Shown: positions 52,691 to 63,062, counted from the first letter of the stretch. The stretch: DNA of 64,000 bases from Aequorivita sinensis (GCF_006346335.1 NZ_VDMC01000004.1:111909-175908); one strand, 5' to 3'. A program made the numbers and translations. Notes: generated from the letters alone by a model not told the origin.

Positions 52691-55195
52691 ATGGAATCAT
52701 TGATGATTTATGCGCCTATAGTTATGGCGTTATTAGGCCTTTTATTTATGGCCGTAAAACGTTCTTGGGTAATGAAACAAAACCCTGGAGATGGTAAAAT
52801 GAAAGAAATAAGCGACCACATTTACGAGGGTGCTTTAGCTTTCTTAAATGCCGAATATAGATTACTCGCTGTCTTTGTTATAATAGTAAGTATCGCTTTG
52901 GCAGTTGTTTCATTCGTTGTTCCTACTACAGATATATTAATTGTTGTAGCCTTTATTTTTGGAGCTGTGTTTTCTGCTTTAGCCGGGAATATGGGAATGA
53001 AAATAGCCACAAAAACAAACGTTCGTACTACCCAAGCAGCTAAAACAAGTTTACCTAATGCGCTTAAAATATCTTTCGGCGGTGGTACAGTAATGGGACT
53101 TGGAGTTGCAGGTCTAGCGGTATTAGGACTTACCGCATTTTTCATCTTCTTCTTCCATTACTTTATGGGAGGTGTTTGGACGAACACTATGGATATGACA
53201 ATTGTTCTTGAAACATTAGCTGGATTCTCTCTAGGAGCTGAATCTATCGCATTGTTTGCAAGAGTTGGTGGTGGTATTTACACAAAAGCTGCCGATGTTG
53301 GCGCCGACCTTGTTGGTAAAGTAGAAGCTGGAATCCCAGAAGATGATCCACGTAACCCAGCCACAATTGCTGATAACGTAGGTGATAACGTAGGTGACGT
53401 TGCAGGTATGGGTGCCGATTTATTTGGTAGCTATGTAGCAACAGTTCTTGCTGCTATGGTTTTAGGAAACTACGTAATAAAAGATATGGGTGGAGCTATC
53501 ACCGATGCATTTGGTGGTATAGGACCAATTTTACTTCCAATGGCAATTGCAGGAGTTGGAATTATCATTTCGGTTATAGGTACTATGCTAGTGAAAATAA
53601 AAAGCAATGACGCTAAGGAAGCTCAAGTTATGGGTGCCTTAAATATTGGAAACTGGGTTTCTATTATTCTTGTTGCTGTTTCGTGCTATGTTCTAGTGTT
53701 ATGGATGCTTCCTGAAACTATGAATATGAGTTTCTTCGGAGAAGGACTTCAAGAAATTTCTTCAATGAGAGTATTTTATGCCACACTAGTTGGTTTAGTT
53801 GTAGGAGCAGTGATTTCATCCATTACTGAATATTACACAGGATTGGGAAAGAAACCTATTCTAAAAATAGTACAACAATCCTCAACTGGTGCAGGAACTA
53901 ATATTATTGCAGGTTTAGCAACGGGAATGATTTCAACATTTCCTTCTGTAATACTTTTCGCAGGAGCAATTTGGGCTTCTTATGCATTTGCTGGTTTTTA
54001 CGGAGTTGCCCTAGCTGCTTCGGCAATGATGGCTACTACCGCAATGCAGTTAGCAATTGATGCTTTTGGTCCTATTAGTGACAACGCAGGAGGTATTGCC
54101 GAAATGAGCGAGCAAGACCCTATTGTTAGAGAGCGTACCGATATTCTAGACTCAGTAGGAAATACCACTGCTGCAACCGGAAAAGGGTTTGCAATTGCTT
54201 CGGCAGCACTTACATCTTTAGCGCTATTTGCAGCCTATGTAACTTTTACAGGAATTGATGGTATTAACATCTTTAAAGCACCTGTGCTAGCGATGCTTTT
54301 TGTGGGAGGTATGATTCCAGTTGTTTTTTCGGCTTTAGCAATGAATGCAGTTGGAAAAGCAGCAATGCAAATGGTAAATGAAGTAAGACGTCAGTTTAGA
54401 GAAATTCCAGGAATTATGGAAGGTACTGGAAAACCTGAATACGACAAATGTGTGGCTATTTCAACCAAGGCTTCTTTAAGAGAAATGCTATTACCTGGTA
54501 TTATGACTATTGGTTTCCCTATTGCAATTGCTTTTATTCCGATGATCTTTGGAATGAACAATATGGCGATTGCAGAAATGCTTGGTGGATATATGGCTGG
54601 AGTAACCGTAAGCGGTGTACTTTGGGCAATCTTCCAAAACAACGCTGGTGGAGCTTGGGACAATGCTAAAAAATCTTTTGAAGCAGGCGTTATGATTGAC
54701 GGTAAAATGACTTACAAAGGTAGTGACGCCCATAAAGCTGCTGTAACTGGTGATACTGTAGGTGATCCATTCAAAGATACTTCAGGACCTTCTATGAATA
54801 TTTTAATAAAACTAACTTGTTTAATCGGACTGGTTATCGCACCAATTCTAGGAAACCACGACAACAATGTTATTACCGCTGAAACATCGACAGAAGAGGT
54901 TTACATTATAGATGCTGAAGGCAACAAAACTGTATTAACCGATAAGCAAATAAAGTATATTGAAACAGGAAAAACCATCACTGAAGGTGACAACTTAAGA
55001 AACAAAACTGAAACGATGGTTGAGTGGTTGAAAAACGACAACAACGACCAGGTTACAGCAAATGTTACAATTACAAGAACTGTTGACGGGATAGAAAGCA
55101 TAGAAACTAAAACTTTTACAGGTACTGAAGAAGAAGTTCGTTCACAATTAAAAGATGTAGATGGAATGAAAATAAAAGTGAAAGACAAAGAGTAA
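52691..55195 (+). CDS. hppA: membrane-bound ion-pumping pyrophosphatase
   Basis: An 834-residue polytopic protein with about 16 hydrophobic helices that couples PPi hydrolysis to Na+ or H+ transport. The PPi/metal loop [33 protein letters not shown] lies near residues 200-235, the second [17 protein letters not shown] near 456, the third at [15 protein letters not shown]. In [10 protein letters not shown] (491-499) the residues at the potassium-determining sites are Ala494 and Gly497, the K+-dependent form. The last 85 or so residues after the final helix are an acidic, non-membrane extension with no counterpart in the core family. Na+ transport is the likely option for a K+-dependent flavobacterial enzyme but is inference. 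Confidence 0.95.
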   Translation: MESLMIYAPIVMALLGLLFMAVKRSWVMKQNPGDGKMKEISDHIYEGALAFLNAEYRLLAVFVIIVSIALAVVSFVVPTTDILIVVAFIFGAVFSALAGNMGMKIATKTNVRTTQAAKTSLPNALKISFGGGTVMGLGVAGLAVLGLTAFFIFFFHYFMGGVWTNTMDMTIVLETLAGFSLGAESIALFARVGGGIYTKAADVGADLVGKVEAGIPEDDPRNPATIADNVGDNVGDVAGMGADLFGSYVATVLAAMVLGNYVIKDMGGAITDAFGGIGPILLPMAIAGVGIIISVIGTMLVKIKSNDAKEAQVMGALNIGNWVSIILVAVSCYVLVLWMLPETMNMSFFGEGLQEISSMRVFYATLVGLVVGAVISSITEYYTGLGKKPILKIVQQSSTGAGTNIIAGLATGMISTFPSVILFAGAIWASYAFAGFYGVALAASAMMATTAMQLAIDAFGPISDNAGGIAEMSEQDPIVRERTDILDSVGNTTAATGKGFAIASAALTSLALFAAYVTFTGIDGINIFKAPVLAMLFVGGMIPVVFSALAMNAVGKAAMQMVNEVRRQFREIPGIMEGTGKPEYDKCVAISTKASLREMLLPGIMTIGFPIAIAFIPMIFGMNNMAIAEMLGGYMAGVTVSGVLWAIFQNNAGGAWDNAKKSFEAGVMIDGKMTYKGSDAHKAAVTGDTVGDPFKDTSGPSMNILIKLTCLIGLVIAPILGNHDNNVITAETSTEEVYIIDAEGNKTVLTDKQIKYIETGKTITEGDNLRNKTETMVEWLKNDNNDQVTANVTITRTVDGIESIETKTFTGTEEEVRSQLKDVDGMKIKVKDKE

Positions 55196-55232
55196 ACCGT
55201 AACATATCATAATTAAAACGGATAATATTTTT

Positions 55233-55270
55233 AAAGCCTGCTAAGTTTATACGTCTTGCAGGCTTTTTTT
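55233..55270 (+). terminator. rho-independent terminator of hppA
   Basis: AAAGCCTGC (55233-55241) pairs with GCAGGCTTT (55258-55266), followed by a T run. Stem of nine pairs, 37 bases past the hppA stop codon. Confidence 0.88.
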
Positions 55271-55348
55271 ACTCAAGCAATATTAATTTTATATTTCTGA
55301 AATCTATTTTCGGAATCCCTGATTAACTTTTATTACTTTAGTACTTAT

Positions 55349-56614
55349 ATGAATTACGAGGACATTATAACTTTAGCCATTGGGTTTGGATTAGGAATGC
55401 TTGTTGGTCTTCAACGCCAAAAAAGCGATCACGAAATGGCAGGGGTTAGAACATTTACACTCATTTCGCTAATGGGTGTTGTTTCAGCCTTTTTAGCTCG
55501 AGATTTTAACAATCCATTTATTCTTCCTGTTTTAGGAATCTGTCTTACAGCCTTATTAGTAACAGCCAATGTTATTAAGCTAAAAAAGTCTAATGAAACA
55601 GATATAGGGCAAACCACAGAGGTAGCAGCGCTACTTATGTTTGCTGTTGGAGCTTATTTAGTAATGGGTGATCGGGTAATTGCCGTTATCGTGGGCGGTT
55701 CTATAGCTATTCTACTTTACTTAAAAGAACACCTACATGGTTTTATAGAAAAACTAGAAGAAAAAGACCTTGCCGCTATAATGACTTTTGCGGGAATTTC
55801 CCTCGTAATCCTCCCTCTCCTACCCGATAAAACTTTTGGCCCTCTAGATGTTTTAAACCCAAGAAATATCTGGTTAATGGTAACCTTAATTGTAGGGATA
55901 AGTGTAATAGGCTATTTCATCTATAAATTTGTTGGTAAGAAAGTCGGCATAATCTCTAATGGAATCTTAGGAGGACTAATTAGCAGCACAGCCACAACTG
56001 TTAGTTACGCGCGAAAAACTAAAGAGACAAAATCCATTAACAAACTAGCAGCATTTGTTATTTCAGCAGCCTCTGCAGTTGCGATGGTAAGAGTATTAGT
56101 AGAAGTTGGTGTAGTTGTCCCAGAAAAATTTTCAGAACTTTTCCTACCACTTATTGCTGTATTCGTTGTTATGGCTATTATTTGTGTAGGTCTGTTTTAT
56201 ATCATCAGTAAAAACGGTGGAGATGATAAAATGCCTGAACCTGAAAATCCAGCACAGTTTAAAAGTGCCTTGATTTTTGGATTGCTATATGGTGCTATTC
56301 TTTTAGCTGTGGCATTCACTAAACAAGAATTTGGAAATGATGCGCTCTATGTGGTGGCTATAATTAGTGGACTTACTGATGTTGACGCGATAACATTATC
56401 TTTATCTCAAATGATGAAATCTGGAGGATTAAACACCTCTACTGGTTGGCGTTTAATATTGTTAGCTTCACTTTCTAACTTAGCTTTTAAAGGAGTTATG
56501 GCAGCAGTTTTAGGCACACGTCAATTGGCAAAATGGATAGGAATTTCCTTTGGAATCACAATTGCTTTTGGTTTAACCATAATGTGGTTATGGCCTGATA
56601 CTTGGCATTTTTAA
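55349..56614 (+). CDS. MgtC/SapB family membrane protein (DUF4010)
   Basis: A 421-residue integral membrane protein with roughly 11 helices. The first about 140 residues are MgtC-like (IGFGLGMLVGLQRQKSDHEMAGVRTFTLISLMG); the second half is the DUF4010 domain (GILGGLISSTATTVSYARKTKE and VVAIISGLTDVDAITLSLSQM). The function of this fusion type is not settled; MgtC proper affects magnesium homeostasis and virulence in other bacteria. The next gene follows after nine bases. Confidence 0.9.
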   Translation: MNYEDIITLAIGFGLGMLVGLQRQKSDHEMAGVRTFTLISLMGVVSAFLARDFNNPFILPVLGICLTALLVTANVIKLKKSNETDIGQTTEVAALLMFAVGAYLVMGDRVIAVIVGGSIAILLYLKEHLHGFIEKLEEKDLAAIMTFAGISLVILPLLPDKTFGPLDVLNPRNIWLMVTLIVGISVIGYFIYKFVGKKVGIISNGILGGLISSTATTVSYARKTKETKSINKLAAFVISAASAVAMVRVLVEVGVVVPEKFSELFLPLIAVFVVMAIICVGLFYIISKNGGDDKMPEPENPAQFKSALIFGLLYGAILLAVAFTKQEFGNDALYVVAIISGLTDVDAITLSLSQMMKSGGLNTSTGWRLILLASLSNLAFKGVMAAVLGTRQLAKWIGISFGITIAFGLTIMWLWPDTWHF

Positions 56615-56622
56615 AAAAGACT

Positions 56623-57618
56623 ATGTTTAAAAAAGACCCGATTCAGATTGTTACTTTTCGCAGTTATGGCACTGCTAACCACCTTTATGCCAAGGGTCGA
56701 TCTATTCAAGATGAGGATATAGACCTAAACCAAACAGGTTTATTCAACTTATTAAGAAATAGTTGGAAGCGATTTATTACCGACAAAGTAACGAATGCCA
56801 AACTCACACTCACACTCCCTGACAATAGAACAATTTCAACTGTAACGGACAGCCAAGGTTATTTCTTAATTGATGAAACCATAGAAAATCTACTTCCCTT
56901 AACAGATGAAGAAGGTTGGATGCAATTTTCAATTTCTTTTACCGAAAATAAAAGCGGAAGAAAAATACAACAAGACAACAAGTTTAAAGGTGAAATTCTT
57001 ATTCCAAAAAACACAGCGAAATACGGAGTAATTAGTGATATTGATGACACCATTCTTCACACTGGACTTACCTCTCGATTAAAATGGGCTGTAATAAAAA
57101 ACACATTTTTTAAAAGTGCTGATAAGCGAATTCCGTTAAAAGGTGCCGCAGATTTTTACCAAAAATTACACGACGGAAAATCTGGAAATGATTGTAACCC
57201 TATTTTTTACGTAAGTCATAGTCCTTGGAATTTATACAATTATTTAGAAGTTTTTCTAGAGGTCAACAACTTCCATAAAGGGCCTATTCTACTGCGAGAT
57301 TTTGTAAATCCTTTCGCTAAAAAATACAAAGCTGAGAAACCTCAAAAGCAAACTGAAATTATTAATATCTTAAAAACTTACCCCAAATTGCCATTTATAT
57401 TAATAGGTGATAGCGGACAACACGACCCTGATATCTACCAAGAAATCACCGAGTCATATCCTGGGCGAATTTTAGCTATCTATTTAAGAGATGTAAATCG
57501 CAGGAAGAAAATGGAACGTGTAAAAAACCTTTATAAAAATTACACAAGAGTGCCTGTACTTTTAGTGGACGACACCGAAGCCGCAATTAATCACGCAAAA
57601 GATCAAGGGTTTATATAA
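56623..57618 (+). CDS. DUF2183 (App1-like) phosphatase-domain protein
   Basis: A 331-residue protein, started at the ATG at 56623 (MFKKDPIQIVTF), nine bases after the MgtC-like stop; an in-frame TTG at 56602 would overlap that gene. The N-terminal half is beta-rich (YGTANHLYAKGRSIQDED); the C-terminal half carries the HAD-type SDIDDTILHTGL (D139, D141, D142), YVSHSPWNLYNYLEVFL, GPILLRDF and ILIGDSGQHDPDIY motifs of the App1/DUF2183 family. Yeast App1 is a phosphatidate phosphatase; the bacterial substrate is not known. Complete, and convergent with the deoxynucleoside kinase gene. Confidence 0.9.
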   Translation: MFKKDPIQIVTFRSYGTANHLYAKGRSIQDEDIDLNQTGLFNLLRNSWKRFITDKVTNAKLTLTLPDNRTISTVTDSQGYFLIDETIENLLPLTDEEGWMQFSISFTENKSGRKIQQDNKFKGEILIPKNTAKYGVISDIDDTILHTGLTSRLKWAVIKNTFFKSADKRIPLKGAADFYQKLHDGKSGNDCNPIFYVSHSPWNLYNYLEVFLEVNNFHKGPILLRDFVNPFAKKYKAEKPQKQTEIINILKTYPKLPFILIGDSGQHDPDIYQEITESYPGRILAIYLRDVNRRKKMERVKNLYKNYTRVPVLLVDDTEAAINHAKDQGFI

Positions 57619-57627
57619 ATCTTAATT

Positions 57628-58242
57628 TTAAAATAAGCCGTGTAGTTCAGCATCGATTTTATTAATCACCTCTCCAAGATGTTCCTGATTATCTACAAAG
57701 TCTAAATCATCAACATCTAATATAATAAGATTTCCCTTATCATAACCGTGAATCCAGGCTTCATAGCGCTCGTTTAACCGGCTTAAATAATCTATGCTAA
57801 TTGAATTTTCATAATCACGACCGCGTTTGTGAATTTGTTTCACAAGGTTTGGAATACTACTACGCAGATATATCAATAAATCTGGCCCTTCGGTAACACT
57901 CTCCATAAGTTCAAAAAGCGATCTGTAATTTTCGTAATCACGATTAGTCATTAAGCCCATCGCGTGAAGGTTGGGTGCAAAAATATATGCATCCTCATAA
58001 ATAGTTCTATCTTGAATTACACTCTTTCCCTTTTCACGAATATCTAATATTTGGCGAAAACGACTATTCAAAAAGTAGATTTGAAGATTAAAAGACCAAC
58101 GCTCCATCTGATTGTAAAAATCATCTAAATACGGATTGTCTTCCACATCTTCATAATGGGGTTGCCACTTGTAATGTTTTGACAATAACCTTGTAAGCGT
58201 AGTTTTACCTGAACCTATATTTCCTGCAATTGCAACGTGCAT
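57628..58242 (-). CDS. deoxynucleoside kinase
   Basis: A 204-residue dNK-family kinase. The P-loop is GNIGSGKTT (residues 7-15), ENPYLDDFYNQMERWSFNLQIYFL resembles the dGK/dAK substrate region, the Arg-containing DRTIYEDAYIF motif is in place of DRS, and the LID Arg residues stand in HKRGRDYENSI. It phosphorylates deoxynucleosides in salvage; which base cannot be said. Convergent with the DUF2183 gene, and five bases downstream of the secreted protein gene on the same strand. Confidence 0.92.
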   Translation of the reverse strand: MHVAIAGNIGSGKTTLTRLLSKHYKWQPHYEDVEDNPYLDDFYNQMERWSFNLQIYFLNSRFRQILDIREKGKSVIQDRTIYEDAYIFAPNLHAMGLMTNRDYENYRSLFELMESVTEGPDLLIYLRSSIPNLVKQIHKRGRDYENSISIDYLSRLNERYEAWIHGYDKGNLIILDVDDLDFVDNQEHLGEVINKIDAELHGLF

Positions 58243-58247
58243 ATTAT

Positions 58248-59045
58248 TTAATTCTTTGGGATAGTTAGTGAAAAGATGTGCAAATATTTGCCGTCATAAA
58301 TATAAAGCAAATCATTAGTAAGCTGCAAGTCTTTAATATTCATTTCTGCCACATCTAACTTTACGGTTTCTCGTGGTTTATCACCATTCCTTTTTGCAAA
58401 ATCGGGAATGTAATAAAGCGTATTCTCCTTTAGTGCAATCAAGTTTTCATTTTGTTGAACGATTTTTTCATATTCTTCTGAAGGAGCTTCATTGAGAATA
58501 CTTCCGTATATATTAAAAGCGCGTAATTTCTTTTCGGTTAAAGTGAAACAATAATTAAAGTTACTCGCCTGAGACACTAGTTTTCCAGGAAAAGGTTGTG
58601 ATACCACAGTTTGCAATTTAGAACCGTAATTGTACAGTTCAAGTTGCTGCGTATCTACATTAAAAACCCACAAACTATTACTACCTGCATTTGTAGCAGT
58701 ACTAACATTCAAAAATTGCGGCAAATTATTAAAACTAATTCTTTGAATTTCACTTAACTTATTATCGAGTAAAACCACTGTATTGGTGTCTTGAAAAAAC
58801 ACAACAACTTTTAAAGGGTTTATAATATCAACTGAAGTAATTCTCCCCAACTGAAGATCGTTGAACTTAAAATTCCCATCAGCTCCCCTCTTGTTTAGAA
58901 CACGATCTTTAATAAAATAGGTATTCTTGTAGTTGTCTACTCCAATAAACCTATCAGCACCTAACGGAGTCTTACTCTCTAAGTTTAAACTTTGAGCAAT
59001 ACTAAATTGACCAATTAGTAAAAAGAATATTAGAAGTGGTTTCAT
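58248..59045 (-). CDS. secreted hypothetical protein (beta-propeller-like)
   Basis: A 265-residue protein with a signal peptide (MKPLLIFFLLIGQFSIAQS). No named domain is recognised. The mature protein is beta-rich with repeated short strand pairs such as KNTYFIKDRVLNKRG, VVLLDNKLSEIQRISF, SLWVFNVDTQQLELYNYG, LIALKENTLYYIPD and LLYIYDGKYLHIFSL, a pattern like a propeller of five or so blades. It is five bases upstream of the deoxynucleoside kinase and probably co-transcribed, but a functional link is not evident. Confidence 0.7.
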   Translation of the reverse strand: MKPLLIFFLLIGQFSIAQSLNLESKTPLGADRFIGVDNYKNTYFIKDRVLNKRGADGNFKFNDLQLGRITSVDIINPLKVVVFFQDTNTVVLLDNKLSEIQRISFNNLPQFLNVSTATNAGSNSLWVFNVDTQQLELYNYGSKLQTVVSQPFPGKLVSQASNFNYCFTLTEKKLRAFNIYGSILNEAPSEEYEKIVQQNENLIALKENTLYYIPDFAKRNGDKPRETVKLDVAEMNIKDLQLTNDLLYIYDGKYLHIFSLTIPKN

Positions 59046-59219
59046 AAAGTTGGCAAGTTACAAAATGTGGTGATACCCTAAAACGTAAAATTATGTAACA
59101 CATTATACATTCACTCGTCTTAGTATTAGTGAACTATAGTTTGTTGTATTTAAATATATTATTTTTAAGCAATTTACTTCATGTTCATTAACTTTAAACT
59201 TACCCTTAATTACAATTTT

Positions 59220-60101
59220 ATGATACGATATATTTTAATTTTTCTCCTTTTATTTTCGGTTTCTTTAAACGCACAAAGTATAAGTGGGCAAGCTTTTTAC
59301 GAATCTAAAACAACTGTAGACTTAGATGAAATGGGAGCTGGCAGACGCGAAATGACTGAGGAAATGAAAAAAATGGTTTCTCAGATGATGAAAAGCGCAT
59401 TAGAGAAAACCTACATCCTCACTTTTACAAAAGACGAATCTATTTATAAAGAAGAAGAAAAACTTGATGCAACACCAATTAACCCAGGCTTCAGAATGAT
59501 GATGAATAGCTTTACTCCTGGAAGTCAATACAAAAACCTAAAAACAGGACAAATTGTAGAGGAAAATGAATTCTTTGGAAAACAATTTTTAGTGACAGAC
59601 TCTATAAAATCGTTGGATTGGCAGATGACGAAGGATACTAAGCAAATAGGACAGTACACCGTATTTAAAGCTATTGCCATGAAAAAAGTTGACCCAACCG
59701 ATTTTAGTATGGCTCGTCCAAAACGCGACAGAAAAGGTAAAGATGAAAAGGAAAATACTGAAGTTGAAAAAGATTCTACAAATTTTGACGACCCAATGGA
59801 TATGATTGAAATTCCTGAAGAAATCGAGGTTACTGCTTGGTTTACACCACAAATCCCTGTAAGTAATGGCCCTGGAGAGTTTGGAGGATTACCTGGCTTA
59901 ATTATGGAGTTGAACGTTTATAGAACCACATTGCTATGTTCAAAAGTTGTAATAAACCCAAAATCTGCCGAAAAAATTGAAGCTCCTAAAAAAGGAAAGA
60001 AAGTAACTCGTGAAGAATACATCAAAATTGTACAGGAAAAAACTGAAGAGTTGCGTGAAAATTTCCAAAACAGAGGTGGAAGACGTGGCGGTGGATTCTA
60101 G
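59220..60101 (+). CDS. GLPGLI family protein
   Basis: A 293-residue secreted protein, started at the ATG at 59220 (MIRYILIFLLLFSVSLNAQ, a clear signal peptide) instead of the ATG 13 codons upstream. The name motif GLPGLI is at residues 223-228 in GPGEFGGLPGLIMELNV. The mature part is beta-rich with a highly charged linker (KRDRKGKDEKENTEVEKD) and an Arg/Gly-rich C-terminus. Function is unknown; GLPGLI genes often stand next to TonB-type receptors of the kind that follows here. Confidence 0.93.
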   Translation: MIRYILIFLLLFSVSLNAQSISGQAFYESKTTVDLDEMGAGRREMTEEMKKMVSQMMKSALEKTYILTFTKDESIYKEEEKLDATPINPGFRMMMNSFTPGSQYKNLKTGQIVEENEFFGKQFLVTDSIKSLDWQMTKDTKQIGQYTVFKAIAMKKVDPTDFSMARPKRDRKGKDEKENTEVEKDSTNFDDPMDMIEIPEEIEVTAWFTPQIPVSNGPGEFGGLPGLIMELNVYRTTLLCSKVVINPKSAEKIEAPKKGKKVTREEYIKIVQEKTEELRENFQNRGGRRGGGF

Positions 60102-60112
60102 GAGAAAACGTA

Positions 60113-60135
60113 ATTGAAATCGAAATCGAAATTGA
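60113..60135. repeat. GAAATC/GAAATT short repeat
   Basis: A run of hexamers of the type TGAAATC/CGAAATC/GAAATTG. A related run stands at 63778-63795. These low-complexity hexamers occur between flavobacterial genes. Confidence 0.6.
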
Positions 60136-60142
60136 AAATCTG

Positions 60143-60240
60143 TTTCACGCGGAGAGCGCAAAATTTTTCGCAGAGCACTTATAGAGATAACGATTTCTCT
60201 GCGTTCTAAGCGATAAACACTGCGGCCTCTGCGAGAAAAA
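60143..60240. repeat. degenerate intergenic repeat with CGCAGAG/CTCTGCG motifs
   Basis: About 100 bases before the TonB-type gene hold TTTCACGCGGAGAGCGCA, CGCAGAG, CTCTGCGTTCT and GCGGCCTCTGCGAG. These resemble a decayed copy of the widespread TTTCACGCAGAGAACGCAGAG-type intergenic repeat, with inverted CGCAGAG (60170-60175 region) and CTCTGCG (60198-60203 region) parts. The attribution is from memory. Confidence 0.6.
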
Positions 60241-60302
60241 ACAAGCAAAATTGAACTTTAGAATTATTAAAATTACTGTCGAAAACAGTATAAAACCAAC
60301 CA

Positions 60303-63062
60303 ATGAACAAAATCTTCACCTTCATTTTAATAATGCTCTCCATTTCACTTTCAGCGCAAAGCATCAAAGTAAAAGGAACCATTAAAGATAGCCTTGGCAA
60401 TCCCTTGGAATTTGCCAATGTAATTGCTAGTGTTAAAACTACAGGTGAAACAGAGTCCTATGGAATTACAAATCATCAAGGTCGCTACCAACTCGATCTT
60501 CCAAAAGGAAATACTTACACTTTAACCGCAAGTTTTTTAGGTTATGAAACCAAAAAACAAACAGTTTCCGTTCCCACTGAATCTGATAATATCGATTTAA
60601 ACTTCATTTTAAATCCGCAGGAAAATCAATTAGACGATGTAGAAATTGTTTACGAAATGCCTGTAACAGTAAAAGGTGATACCATTGTTTACAACGCAGA
60701 TAGTTTTACCAATGGCAATGAACGCAAGCTTGGTGATGTAATGAAAAAACTTCCTGGAGTGGAGGTTAATGACGATGGTGAAATTCAGGTAGAAGGGAAA
60801 ACGGTTAGCAAAGTAATGGTGGAAGGGAAAGATTTCTTTGACGGCGACAGCAAGCTCGCTACTAAAAACATTCCAGCCGATGCAGTAGACAAAGTAGAAG
60901 TACTTCGAAATTACAATGAAGTGGACCAAATGCGTGGACTTGGGAACGATCGAGATAATGTTGCGATTAACATAAAATTAAAAGAAGGAAAGAAAAACTT
61001 TTGGTTTGGAGAAGTCACTGCAGGTGCAGGAATTGCTGATGAATACGGTGAAGATAGCGGCCGTTATTTGGTTCATCCAAAATTATTTTACTACAGTCCC
61101 AAATACAGTATTAACCTAATTACCGATTTTAATAATATTGGAGAAGTTCCTTTTACCTTTCGCGACTACTTCAATTTTACGGGCGGTTTTAAAAATTTCA
61201 ACCGAGGAGGTGGAACTAGTTTTAGAATTAGCGATAGCGACTTAGGTTTTGCTGTTTCTCAAAACGACAGAGCTAAAGCTATAGACGCCAAGTTTGTAGC
61301 TGGAAACTTCAGTTATGCTGTAAATGATAAATTAGACATCAGTGGTTTCGGGATTCTAAGTGACAATAAAACGAATATTGTAAATAATAGCATCAGCCAG
61401 TACATTCTTACTGGAATTACCGAAAATACAAATACCAATAACGATCAACGCAATCAATTGGCTATGCTAAAACTGAGTAGTGTTTATAAACCTAATACAA
61501 ATTTTCAGATGGATTATGACGCCTTGGTAAAAACTTCAAAACAAACGCAAGACGACGCAACGCTTTCAATAGTTGGCGGTAACCAAAATGATATTTCTGA
61601 AGCAAAAGAAAACAAGCCTTTCTCAATAAATCAAAACGCGAATGCTTATTTCACTTTAAATGATAAAAACATATTTGCTGCAGAAGTTCAACATTTATAT
61701 CAAAATGAAGATCCATTTTATCAAGCAGTTCAGGATTCAATTCCATTTCGAGGGGTATTTACTACTATTAATCCCCTAGACCCTTTTAATAGTGATGCCG
61801 ATACATTCAATCCTTTGGAACATTCGGAACGCTTCAACATTAACCAAAACAAAACTGTAAAAAGTCATAAGCTCGATGCAAAAATTGATTATTACTATGT
61901 TTTGAACAATGTCAGCAACCTCAACTTCACCCTTGGAACCACTTATAGCAATCAGAAATTTAACTCAGATATTTTTCAAATTTTAGATAATGGAAATCAA
62001 AATAATTTCACTGAAAACGATTTCAATAACGATGTAAACTATACTTTCTCAGATGTATTTTTCGGACTTCATTATAAATTAAAATCGGGGAAGTTTATTT
62101 TCACACCTGGGCTTACACTTCATAATTACAACTTGAAAAACGAGCAATTAGGAACAACCTCAACTCAAAATGACTGGATGGTATTACCAGATGTAAATGT
62201 TGTTTTAGAACTTAAGAAAAGTGAGAATATACGTTTTAACTATGCGATCACTTCAGAATATAGCGATGTGAATAATTACGCACAGGCCTACGTTTTTAAT
62301 AATTACAATAGACTTTTCCGCGGAAATAGAGAGCTAGAAAACTCATTATCGCATAGTTACAATTTAACTTATTTTAGCTTCAATCTTTTTAATTACACAA
62401 ATATTGGTGGGAATTTAAGCTATACTCGACGTATTGATGCTATAAAAACCAGCACTCAACTAGCAGGAATTAATCAAGTAAGTAGCCCAGTTAATTTTGA
62501 TAGTAATTTTCCAGATGAAACTTTTTCAGCCGTTGGTAGGTTTAGCAAAAGAATAAAGAAAATTCAATTTAAATTGGATGCTGCATTATTCTTAACCAAA
62601 ACAAATAACACCATCAACAATGGAATTCAAGAAAGTCAGAGTTTTACTCAAAATTACAACATAAGTGCGTTGAGTAATTTTAAGAGTTTTCCAAATTTTG
62701 AAGTTGGTTATCGTTTCATTAAAAACGATTATGACAATGGAGGAATTGAACAAACATTCTTCACCAACAAACCTTATGCAAATGTAAACCTCCGATTTTC
62801 AAAAGACTTCAACTTTTTTGCGGAATGGGATTACTACAATTACACCAACGATGCTAAAACTATTGAAAACAGTTATTCGTTTTTTAATGCTAATTTATAT
62901 TACAAACACGGTGAAAGCCCTTGGGAGTTTTCTGTACAAGCAACAAATATTTTAGACACAAAATCTATTAATAATGATAGCTTTAATGATCAATTCAATA
63001 CAACTTCGCAGTATTTTGTAATGCCTAGAATTGTTATGCTTGTAATTAAATACGATTTGTAA
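60303..63062 (+). CDS. TonB-type outer-membrane beta-barrel protein with carboxypeptidase-regulatory domain
   Basis: A 919-residue outer-membrane protein. The signal peptide ends near SLSAQS; a carboxypeptidase D regulatory-like domain follows (residues about 22-100: VKGTIKDSLGNPLEFANVIA, FLGYETKKQTVSV), then a plug-like domain with VKGDTIVYNADSFTNGNERKLGDVMKKLPGVEVNDDGEIQVEGKTV, and a long barrel with alternating aromatic strands ending VMLVIKYDL. It lies behind the GLPGLI gene, a pair seen often in this phylum. The ligand is unknown; there is no SusD partner, so it is not a canonical SusC. Confidence 0.9.
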   Translation: MNKIFTFILIMLSISLSAQSIKVKGTIKDSLGNPLEFANVIASVKTTGETESYGITNHQGRYQLDLPKGNTYTLTASFLGYETKKQTVSVPTESDNIDLNFILNPQENQLDDVEIVYEMPVTVKGDTIVYNADSFTNGNERKLGDVMKKLPGVEVNDDGEIQVEGKTVSKVMVEGKDFFDGDSKLATKNIPADAVDKVEVLRNYNEVDQMRGLGNDRDNVAINIKLKEGKKNFWFGEVTAGAGIADEYGEDSGRYLVHPKLFYYSPKYSINLITDFNNIGEVPFTFRDYFNFTGGFKNFNRGGGTSFRISDSDLGFAVSQNDRAKAIDAKFVAGNFSYAVNDKLDISGFGILSDNKTNIVNNSISQYILTGITENTNTNNDQRNQLAMLKLSSVYKPNTNFQMDYDALVKTSKQTQDDATLSIVGGNQNDISEAKENKPFSINQNANAYFTLNDKNIFAAEVQHLYQNEDPFYQAVQDSIPFRGVFTTINPLDPFNSDADTFNPLEHSERFNINQNKTVKSHKLDAKIDYYYVLNNVSNLNFTLGTTYSNQKFNSDIFQILDNGNQNNFTENDFNNDVNYTFSDVFFGLHYKLKSGKFIFTPGLTLHNYNLKNEQLGTTSTQNDWMVLPDVNVVLELKKSENIRFNYAITSEYSDVNNYAQAYVFNNYNRLFRGNRELENSLSHSYNLTYFSFNLFNYTNIGGNLSYTRRIDAIKTSTQLAGINQVSSPVNFDSNFPDETFSAVGRFSKRIKKIQFKLDAALFLTKTNNTINNGIQESQSFTQNYNISALSNFKSFPNFEVGYRFIKNDYDNGGIEQTFFTNKPYANVNLRFSKDFNFFAEWDYYNYTNDAKTIENSYSFFNANLYYKHGESPWEFSVQATNILDTKSINNDSFNDQFNTTSQYFVMPRIVMLVIKYDL

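Noticed and set aside
60303..63062. Canonical SusC polysaccharide receptor
   Set aside because: No SusD gene follows and no SusC plug hallmark is seen, so only a general TonB-type barrel is claimed.
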